DNA of 64,000 nt from Oxytricha trifallax (taxonomy: Eukaryota; Ciliophora; Spirotrichea; Sporadotrichida; Oxytrichidae). This document shows positions 55,351 to 64,000 of this stretch, one piece after another. The position numbers were made by a program, and so were the translations under genes. The DNA lies in NCBI GenBank assembly GCA_000711775.1, contig ARYC01001110.1, forward strand, positions 1-64,000. The letters are read 5' to 3'. Position 1 is the stretch's first letter. Each line of letters opens with the position of its first letter. The notes beneath the pieces are model-generated. The model saw nothing but the letters and a program-made list of their open reading frames with translations. It did no database searches and had not been told where the DNA came from.

Positions 55351-57450
55351 ATGAGTTCGTCAAGTCAGTTAACTTCGGCAGTGGCAAACACAAGAGGTGC
55401 TAATTCCAATAGTACTGCAATTAATCAAAGTGTGGCGCAAAACAGAGTGAGAGTTTATGTGACTATTGAATTTAAAGGAAGTAATGCAAGGAGACATTTG
55501 TGCGTGTCAGAGATACCAGAGAAAAATATCGTAAGAATTAGTTATTTCCAATATCAAAATTGGATTGTTAAAACTCTTGAATCTAGTTGAGTTGAAGAGA
55601 AGAATTGAGAATGAATTTAATGCCATCTACAAAGATCAGGGGATAGAAATCAGTGATATTTTGCTTAATGATATGTTTCCAATAACGAAAGACTATGTAA
55701 GTATTCAAATACCCTTAACATTAAACATATCATTTAGTCCGTGGGTGATATCCTAGAGAACGATTAAAATATCAAAGTGCTAGCAAGATTTAAGAAACAG
55801 CATAGAAAAAGTTAGAAACATGGGGAGGTTTGAGAAAGATTCTAGTGACCAGAGTGCGAAGTCTAGTCCACCCTAGTAGCAACTATAGTAACTTCAGCAG
55901 ATGAATTAAAACTCCATCTTACAAGCTTTTCATCAGTAGCACTTGATGAACTTTAAAAATTTTCATCAGTATCTGCCGATTTAGATAAATTCACAGTCAT
56001 AAGGTAACTCTCAGTAAACTTCTGCACCCGGAGGTATTCAACCAAATAGTTCAATTCCTAAAGACCTTGAAGCAGTGTAAAGTTCTTAAAAGCACAGGCA
56101 ATCTCAAATAATGCCTTCCTGTATCACAGAATCCTACCACTTGAACAGTGGAGCTTCAAATAGTTACTAGGTTGGGATAAGTGAGCAAAAAAACTCCTAA
56201 CATTCAAGGGAGAACTCAATCAATAACTAAAACACAAATAATTTGAATTTCAACGACTTAAGTGTGAACAATATCAACCTCCAAGATGATCTTTCATTAA
56301 TTATAGCCTCTACTGCTTAGAACAGCTTGGAGAGGTTGCATTAACAATCGCAGATTTTGCTGCAAGGGGAACCTTATAAGAACAAAATTGTTAAGAAAAG
56401 ATAGATATAGATAGCACCCAATAATGAAGGAAGCAATCGAAGAAGTGGAGGTAATGGTGGTAACCGCTCATCCAGAAATAAGAATAACCAGCAGTATTAT
56501 ATCGATAAAAATTTAATCATAAGTTTACTTAAAATAATTGTAATGCCTTATTCATTAAAATTAAGCAATAAGCAAACATTGTGTAAGTAAAGAAAGAACC
56601 CACTGATGATACATCTACAACCGATAAACTTCCTACTAAATCTAAAAGTAGAACTAGAAATAGCTAAACGACTGCCACTACACCATCTGGTGCAAAATCC
56701 CGTAGAAAAGTAAAACACGACGACAAACAGCAGCAATAGAATGACAAAAACGAAAAGCAACAAGCAGTTAATAATAACGAGTCATCTAAACAAATCAAAG
56801 CGAATGTTAAGCCAAAGACTGTAAATAATGCCTCGAATAAGGAAGTCAAGGAGAGTCCAACTAAATCTATTGCGAATGCTAATAAGAGGAAGAAAGTGGA
56901 TAATAAGAAGAAGGAAGTAGAAGAAGAAGAGGAGGAGTAAGTAAAGCATACTGAGAAGAAAAACATAGAAAAGATACCAATGAATTTCAGCAAAGTTGAC
57001 ACAGATGAGAAAGCAGGAAGCAGCACTACAAACAGGCTAACAAGTTTGAAAGAGCGTATTCAATAAGTGCAGTAGAAGAAGCAAGCAGAAAGTGGCAGTA
57101 AAAGTAATTCAGATAGCAATGGCGAGGAAAAGAAGCTAGAAACCTCTACACCAATTACCACTTTAACAACTGCTTAAAAACCAGTTCAAACAAAGCCAAT
57201 CGTAAAAACATCAACCATAGTGACTAGTCCTTCTCAAATAAGTTGCAATTTCTAACTTAAAAATGGATCCACCACTAGGAAAATAGGGTTGCTTTAATCC
57301 ATTCAAAATTCAAATAAAATAACTGGGAAGCGAGATAAAACTGAGACGCAAATGAGCTAAAGATAGGAAGTATAAGATGATCAGAATGATAAACTTGAAT
57401 TGGAAGTTAATGATAAGGACTTCTCAATTAAAATCCCAAATTAATTTTAT
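55351..57450 (+). CDS. Coilin-like protein: ubiquitin-like N-terminus and long Ser/Lys/Gln-rich tail
   Basis: ATG at 55351 (MSSSSQLTSAVANTRGANSN). Then VRVYVTIEFKGSNARRHLCV, and after a frame change LVELKRRIENEFNAIYKDQG and ISDILLNDMFPITKDY. A ~41-nt intron (GTAAGTATTC...TTTAG at ~55697-55738) leads to SVGDILENDQNIKVLARFKK. Two beta strands, a helix, a strand with hydrophobic loop and an END-x-I-x-V-ending strand are what the coilin N-terminal beta-grasp domain shows. The rest is low complexity: Gln-rich (55860-56340), an RG/Asn patch (RRSGGNGGNRSSRNKNN), then Lys/Glu/Ser-rich to ~57450 (KEVEEEEEE; KKVDNKKK). Coilin organises Cajal bodies and binds RNA. Frame changes near 55590, 55810 and 56545. 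Tentative. Confidence 0.5.
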
Positions 57451-57630
57451 GATTAAAATATAATTAATTATCTAAATCTATTTAGGAAAAAATAATATAT
57501 ATGCTTCTTAAAAAATAAATAGCTAAGTTCTTCATCTTATTCAATGATTTATTTAATTTCTTTTTATTTTAAAATTACTGAAAATCTTAGAAAGTCATTA
57601 TAATTTAAATTTAATTAATTTAAGGTTTGA
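57451..57630. other. AT-rich gap
   Basis: AT-rich, formally TGA-free but non-coding in composition; intron or intergenic. Confidence 0.35.
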
Positions 57631-58146
57631 ATGCCACCTCCCTTTATATCGCCATCGGTATAAGACATTGACTTACCTCCAGCCTATGAAGCCACCAGTC
57701 AAAAACATAAGAAAGCGAATGCCTCCACTTTCAACACTAAAAACAGTGGCAAAATGTCACTGGGTAAGACACTCACATTGAATCAACCCAGCAGCAACAC
57801 TGTGACAACCCTCAAACCTTTGCTCAAGAAACCCCTGACTTCCTTGAAGAGTAATCATTTGAATTTAGGATTAGGAGAGAAGAATACCAATGGAAGTGGC
57901 GATGAGGGCAACAGCAGTAGCAACCTAGGAGAGAGTGAGATAGGCCAGATGATCTTGGAGGAGGATAATGATTTCAGTCCTGATCTCAGTGAAAATGTGC
58001 ACCACCCTGCAAGCGATAAGAAATAATACGCTTCCTCAACTGATAAAAGAGGTAAGAGAGAAGAAATTAACAACATGCATGACGGTTTGGTATTTCAGAA
58101 TGACATGGAGCCCAATTATATCATGAACGAAAGCGATGTGTGTTGA
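57631..58146 (+). CDS. Hypothetical polar protein, intact 171-aa frame
   Basis: ATG at 57631 (MPPPFISPSVQDIDLPPAYE) to TGA 58144-58146. Ser/Asn/Lys-rich, with LGLGEKNTNGSGDEGNSSSN and ILEEDNDFSPDLSENVHHPA. It looks intrinsically disordered. Codon use is richer in G/C than the surroundings, as expected of true coding DNA. It could be the N-terminal exon(s) of the downstream coiled-coil gene, because charged text (LREIKEKELLN) follows the TGA in the same frame. Confidence 0.55.
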
Positions 58147-58259
58147 TTAAGAGAGATTAAAGAGAAGGAGCTTTTGAATTATTAAATGTTTATAGAATTC
58201 ACTCATTTCTAACTAATTTATTTGATTTATTTCTTAACTTCAAATTATCTTGAATTAAA

Positions 58260-60120
58260 TTATCAGTGATGATATTTATGATAATAGTTGAGAGAGTTAA
58301 GATAACAGCTTGCAGCCAAAGAATACTAAATAAATCTAGAAAATTATTAATTAGCTTCTGAGAATAATACTTACTTGATTGCTCAAAGAGGAATGAAATT
58401 CCCTTAATAAATTATACTTTATTATTATTAGTAACAACTAGTATATGTTAGAGTTGAAAGATATGGCTTTCATACTTCAAAATTCACAATAAATTGAGAA
58501 CTAACACGATTAAGCAAGTCAATTGATGTTTGAAGAGAAACTCAAGATTGGTATGTAACAAATATCACAGTTGTTACAAGAGCTTAGTCAGGGTTAAAAC
58601 ACCAAGTTAATATAGAAAGTAAGCTATTAATATAATCTTATAAGAATATATTTGGAATTAAAATTCATGATTATAGTTTGAGAGAGCGAATATAAAAAAT
58701 ATACTAGAGATAAGTCAACTATTACTTAATTTATATAAAATAGTTTAAGAATATCACAAGAATCTTTATTTATTTTACAAATAAACTAAATTATTTTACC
58801 AATTTTTATTAATATCCTATAGAATTAAAATTAAAACAACTATTTTACAAATATATTCGTTATAATTTTGTAATGAGAAACTCATACTATAGTTTATATA
58901 AATATGGGATATTAAAGGAGTATTAACTATTTGTAATCTTTATAACTATGATTGTAAATAAAACATGTTATACAATATTCAATGAGTCTAAGGATTATGT
59001 TTTGCAAAGGTTGTAGTAGAACCTTAACTAGTAAACCACAGACACTCAATTTAACACTAATAAATTGTTCTAAGAACTTGCCTAAATCCATCACTAACCT
59101 CAAATGTATTCATAAATCATAAATGTTTCATTATTATTTTATAGTAAGCAAGACAAGCTTATTAGAGCTGAAAAAGAGTGCTTACTCATATTGAAACAGA
59201 AATTAAACGAGTATAGAGAGGAAATTTAACGAATATTTCCTGACACTTGAGGAATAATAACAAAAATTTATCGTTTAAAAGAAGAATGTGAAAACCAAAA
59301 GTTCTCTCCAGATAGTATACCTCCAGCTTTGAAAGACTAACTTGCTTATGATTAAGAGTAGTAAGCTTTGGAATTTTTACAGTAAAACCTAACAAACATG
59401 AACTAACCAATTAGGATTTAGTCAAGTAATTGGAATACTACAGAGACATCGTAAATGTCAAGGTCAGCGAACAGTTTATAAGAGATAAGGAGAAAAGTTT
59501 GGAGGTTATGTAGAAATTTATCAAGGGCTACATGCTTATTTCCATAAGATTTAAGCAGAGAACAGATGGCTTTGTCCTACAAAACTTCAGCAAATTGGCT
59601 GAAAATGAACTACAACTCATAGACGGCATAGCTCAAAATTCAATTGATTGCTTGCAAAAACTCAATTCTATAATCTTCGATCAAGATTTACAGTATGCCA
59701 ATAAGTTTATGAACTTAACTTCATAATAGCAGGCTATTTAAGATATGCTCCTTGATAATAACTAAGCCACTGAAGAAACTAGTAAAAACCTAATTAGAGG
59801 GGTGTTTGACAGCAGCCGCTTATATTTTGATAACACAGTGAAGTAAGTAGTTATAATCCTTGGAGGTCTCAGTGGTAAACAACAAAATAGATGTATGAAT
59901 ATGAATGAGTTAATTAGAATGATTGGAGATACTTTAAGTGAATGTGTAAATAATTATGGGCAGAGAGAGTATGGAATCAACAAAAGGATTAGAGATAAAA
60001 ATCATTCGATCAAAGCTTTGATTAAGGAGCTATAGACTTATAATCAAGTTACACTTCTCATCCAAAAATTATAATTATAATACAATAATTTTGGCATGAG
60101 ATTGAAGAAAATATTATTAA
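58260..60120 (+). CDS. Coiled-coil protein (frames interrupted)
   Basis: Blocks: LELKDMAFILQNSQQIENQH and EEKLKIGMQQISQLLQELSQ (58440-58600), SKDYVLQRLQQNLNQQTTDT (58990), KQDKLIRAEKECLLILKQKL with NEYREEIQRIFPDT (59150-59250), IYRLKEECENQKFSPDSIPP (59280), and then a long open frame from ~59430 to beyond 60100: LVKQLEYYRDIVNVKVSEQF, LAENELQLIDGIAQNSIDCL, EETSKNLIRGVFDSSRLYFD and MNELIRMIGDTLSECVNNYG. Heptad-like charged helices dominate. AT-rich stretches (58620-58980) may be introns or an IES. No family assigned. The formal frame overlaps the Piwi ATG, so the true 3' end is probably spliced or earlier. Confidence 0.5.
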
Positions 60121-60189
60121 TTAATGATTTAAATCACTCTATCTATAATATTTATATTAAAAATGGATTAAATTTCTTTATATTCAGCA

Positions 60190-63100
60190 ATGGAGATTGA
60201 GAGCCAACATTATCTCGATATAAGTGAATTTGATCATTTAATCTAGCCTACTTTTGATGAGAAATTCTACAAACCCACAAACCCTTTAAATTTATTGAAC
60301 CAATAAATTCCCAATACATAAACTAGCTAGGATTACAAAAGCACCTAAAAATCAAATCAAAAGCTTGAGACGATCTCAAATTTGCACTAAATTAAAATAA
60401 AAGAAGATCAAAATTGATATCACTTGTATACCTATTTAAACCAATGAATCTGACTTAGAATTAGCAGGAATTAGACTTTAAAGAATTCAAGACTGCTTTG
60501 CTAAGAATATTGGTTAACTAACTTAATCAAAGCAAGAATGAATTGCAAAATTAAGTTTAAATTACTAGTTAAATTATTAGTTAAAATGATAATCCTGAAA
60601 AGCAAAGCCAAATTCAGTAGATAGAAGGAACTGAATAGTAGCTATAAAATGAAGTTCAAGATGTTAATACTCAAGCAAAAGCTTTAGGTCTAGTCATGAT
60701 TTAAATTAACAATTAAAAAGATTAACTAGAAAACAACGCCCAAAGAATAGCAACTAATTTTGAGATTTCTAATTTAAATTTGATAATTCACTCTTACCTG
60801 GTAACAAATTAAAAGGTTAAAGTTAAAATACAAGCAATATAAAGATAAAAAACAAGCTCATTAGATTTAGAAGTATAGCAAGAATTAATTAAAAAGTTTT
60901 ATGAAAAGAAACTACTGAATATATTTAAAAAGAAGTATGAGCGCATTCATGATTTGAGTAATCCTAATTCATTATTAATTTTAATTTCAACCAACCATTA
61001 AGTTATCTTTTTTTTATATTATAATTTCAAATTGGAAGTGTTATAATATTCCAGATAGTTTAATAATAATTCGAGATTAAATGCAAGTATTATAGTCTTT
61101 CACAATTTCTCTTTCAATGAATGAAAATAATAAACAATTAAACTCTTTCTTAATACTAAATAGTAGTTACGAGTACAATTAAAGAAAAACTTTATTTTCT
61201 TTGGAAAATTAATATAAAGAAAGAGGGCACAGTGAGGAAAAATTGATTAAATGATCTATGGAACTATAAAATAGACGGATTTCAAAGTTAGACTTGTACA
61301 ATAAGGCATAAATAACTAAGACTAATCCCTGTAAGAATTCCATTTTAAAATTAATGGAAATTTTCTGAAGTATTCGCATATTTTTAGAGTTTTAACTGAA
61401 TAATAAGATAGGTAACTCTCCTCTAGTTTTAATGATTATTTGAAATTAGTATTTCGTGAAATCTCCTTATTAGAACTAACAATGCTTGAAGACTAGAATC
61501 TATGCTAAACTTACTTCTATCTACCAACCTAAAATATTTACATTCCATTTAGCTGCTTGGAAATTTTATCACCTTACGATTTCAAGTAAAGACTCTATCA
61601 TCAAGAAATTAATAATTTAATAGAAAGAACTCCTGAAGACTATTTAATAGATAATTAACAGATATTGAAAGAAATTCTTAATGATAAAGAAGTTAAGAAA
61701 TTAATGAAAAACTATGGTATGTCAATTGATTCATAACCCTATGTTACAGATATTAGTGTCTTATATTTAATATATACTGTTCAAATGATTTCACACTCCT
61801 AGAACCTGGTAAAATATAAGCAAAAAAGCGCTAAGATTAGTAAAGAGACATAATTGATCTAAAAAGATTCAATCAAATCTATAGTTTAGAAATTTTCCGC
61901 TAAGGCTTTTATAACGATGCTCCAATAGACACTTGGGGTATATTCATTTGGAAAAGCAAGAAATTTTAGCTATTGAAATGCTTTAAACTTTTGGGGATTA
62001 AATCAAAACTATAGAAGGAAATGAAAAACGGATTTAGAATCCACCCAAGATCTTTTGCGTAAATTACTCTGATTAAGTTCAAGATTGGATTAAATTTATG
62101 AAGGAGAAAATCGTTGAAACTGCAAATTTGCAAGTCTAAGCAGTAATTATAGTGATACCTGATTTTTAAGATCATTTAAAAGTTAAAAGATTTAAGTAGG
62201 CTATCAGAGAAGCAATGAGTTCATAAATTCTGTTAATTTTAAAATCATCAAAGCTAGTAGCTTAAAAGTTAGACTTAAACGTCAAGATTTATTTAATTAC
62301 AAATGTGGGGTTATTCTATCTAAAACTTTGATAAAAGCTGGGTCTACACCTTTTATCCCACATTAGTTATAGATATTAGAACGACCTACTATGATATTGG
62401 GAATTTTCAGAGATGATAAGTGTATTTCAATTTCTGCCACATTAAACAAATTATATTTATTATAAAGAGCTGTCATATGTGTTTAGTGACATAGTACAGA
62501 TAGATGAAACAAATTGGGAGCTGAACTTCATAAATCTACTGGAAAAAGCTTTCTGTGATTTTAAAGCTAAGCAGAATATCTTTCCGTAAAATGTAATAGT
62601 TTACAGGTTTTAATCAACATTAATCCCCCAAACAGGTGAATAAGGTGATAATGAATAAATATATAAGAGAGAAATTCAGTTGCTGACATATTTGCATTCA
62701 ATTTATCACTAGAAAGAACATCCAGTTTTTAACTATCACACATTGACCTTTGTTGTTGTTAGTGACACCAAAACACAATTAAAATCCCACAATCTGAATA
62801 TTTTCAGCTTTGACCAACAACATAAATATGTTCAGAATACGTTCAAATCTAAATATGAAATAAAAATAATTATTTTAATTTTTATGAATTAAATCTGACC
62901 TCTTAGTCGACTTAAAACCTTAAAAATACTACTAAATGTGTAAACAAATAATAATTATTTTTATAATGAAAATTAAATAGAAAAATGTAAAAAAGAAATT
63001 ATATATAATTAAATTTACTTAAAAGGAAATTTTATCACTAGAGAAATTTAATATAAATTGCAAAAGATATATCAAAGTCAAAGAAGTTATAAATAATAAT

Positions 63101-63990
63101 ATATTATCAATTATGACATATTAATACAATAAAAAAATTAAATAAAGTGAAAAATTTCATTATGATAAAATTTTAAGTATCCTAATCAATATTTTTTTAT
63201 TTTTAAAAATGACTATTAGCACCCATATAAATCCCTCAAAATATAGAGCTTTAACTTACTGGTAAAACTCATCTATTAACAGACACTACTACGATTAATT
63301 CGACCAAACTCGAGTGGCCTCATAAAAAAATGTCTATTAAAAAACGAAAATATTTTTACCGTGTTTCATTCTATTTAATGAATCAATTTTTCTAACTTTT
63401 TAGTTGTGTTACATTAAAAATTAGAGTTTTTAACTGCATGCCTATAATTGATCCTAGTAGCTACAGTTTTCTAATTTAAACATTCAAATAACCAAAACTT
63501 ACCCCCAGACTCCTAGCTTTCGTAATCTCAACCGCAGCATTCTTAAAATTATTAGCAATAATAGCCTAACCCTACTCTAAACAGCATTACCTTGAATAAA
63601 ATCTCTGAATATTATGATTAATAACGAATAACTCACTATTAAGTATTATATGATTCTACTCAATCACAAGTATTAGACTATGCAGAGGACGGCCAATAAA
63701 ACTAAAACTATACTTGGCACAGTTAATAATTGAAAGAGTTGAGTTGCAAACTATAGAATTATTCATATATCAAATTTGGATGTGATAAATACCCGAACGT
63801 CATTCAATATGCCAAAAGAACGAAGAAAGTGAGGCTTTTGTAGGGTAATACTGAATAAAAGAAATAAAATGAATTAAATAATCAGCTTTAAGGAGAACAA
63901 ATATTAGGAATAAATCTGGAAGACAGTTAAAATAGAGTAATTGAAGTACACCCGAAATTTGAGGCTAATAATGGCTTTTATTTTTTGTGA
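60190..63990 (+). CDS. Piwi-clade Argonaute (frames interrupted, split by AT-rich segment)
   Basis: ATG at 60190 (MEIESQHYLDISEFDHLIQP) with a Gln-rich N-terminus. An N/linker region follows (RIATNFEISNLNLIIHSYLV near 60750). PAZ-like text lies near 61480-61720 (CQTYFYLPTQNIYIPFSCLE; KKLMKNYGMSIDSQPYVT). The MID domain is very clear (62020-62300): FCVNYSDQVQDWIKFMKEKI, LQVQAVIIVIPDFQDHLKVK, AIREAMSSQILL. PIWI domain: HQLQILERPTMILGIFRDDK (62360) and FPQNVIVYRFQSTLIPQTGE (62580), then TLTFVVVSDTK. An AT-rich ~650-bp segment (62880-63540) precedes the C-terminus: SEYYDQQRITHYQVLYDST and SYIKFGCDKYPNVIQYAKRT, ending at TGA 63988-63990. In ciliates Piwi proteins carry the small RNAs that guide DNA elimination or retention. 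Confidence 0.75.
62880..63540. other. AT-rich segment interrupting the Piwi gene (candidate IES)
   Basis: Strongly AT-rich and non-coding, separating the RNase-H-like N-part from the C-terminal part of the PIWI domain. It is far longer than the introns seen elsewhere in the window, so an IES is the likelier reading. The exact pointer was not identified. Confidence 0.45.
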
Positions 63991-64000
63991 ATTCATATTA

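Noticed and set aside
56664-57026. 120-codon minus-strand frame rich in Phe/Leu/Ser
   Set aside because: It is the complement of the Lys/Glu-rich tail of the coilin-like gene; hydrophobic composition follows from the opposite strand.
1-64000. tRNA or rRNA genes
   Set aside because: No cloverleaf B-box/A-box pattern or conserved rRNA core was noticed by eye; a tRNAscan run would be needed to be sure.

Overview
The window reads as germline (micronuclear) DNA of a ciliate, most like a hypotrich or other spirotrich. It is AT-rich. In every recognisable gene TAA and TAG stand where Gln is expected, and reading frames end at TGA. Introns are mostly tiny (about 24-60 nt, GT...AG). One 15-nt stretch (40607-40621) is perfect hypotrich telomere repeat. 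Genes are broken by segments whose removal between short direct repeats restores the reading frame, as expected for internal eliminated sequences (IES) between macronuclear-destined segments. The species cannot be named from sequence alone.

Layout. 1-13 kb is mobile-element territory: a TIR-bounded reverse-transcriptase element (297-2498), a decayed LINE (2.7-5.6 kb), a 396-bp tandem duplication, a decayed IS630/Tc1-type transposase (6991-8046) facing accessory gene X (8079-8839), a decayed DPPW-type MT-A70 adenine methyltransferase (10167-10836) and a Ulp1-like protease relic split by a hairpin element. 13-19 kb is mostly AT-rich filler with one 242-codon frame and a 629-bp hairpin. 19-28.6 kb holds, on the minus strand, an MBF1 relic inside an inverted-repeat element, a Tudor-SN (SND1) relic, a hypothetical TPR-like gene and a long Asn/Gln-rich TPR gene carrying another hairpin. 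28.8-33.3 kb has an armadillo/RSPH14-like gene, an acidic gene and a Gln/Asn-rich gene. 33.6-40.8 kb is an AGC-type kinase gene cut by a 6.46-kb insertion. 40.8-41.7 kb is a 5 x 182-bp satellite. 41.7-53.9 kb carries a huge Cys-rich/LamG-like/REJ/GPS multi-pass membrane protein (one gene or two) with an IES and a 1.07-kb hairpin. 55.3-64 kb has a coilin-like protein, a coiled-coil region and a Piwi gene running to the window end.

The most interesting unit is the 6.46-kb insertion. Between GAGGT repeats it carries an intact zinc-finger/MT-A70 protein with a degenerate catalytic motif, a DDE transposase, gene C and a coiled-coil protein D. A second, more decayed locus at 7-11 kb also combines a DDE transposase with an MT-A70 protein and with gene X, which appears homologous to gene C. 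I read this as a recurrent transposon cassette: transposase, adenine-methyltransferase-like protein and a private accessory protein. The first locus kept DPPW and the second lost it, recalling the active/inactive MTA1/MTA9 pairing known in ciliates.

Many host-type genes here (kinase, SND1, MBF1, TPR, RSPH14-like, Piwi) need frame changes, often at A/T runs, and have a few in-frame TGA codons, whereas several element genes are frame-perfect over 1.1-1.6 kb. The breaks could be pseudogene decay, very small IESs or assembly error. All calls were made by eye; no homology search was possible.
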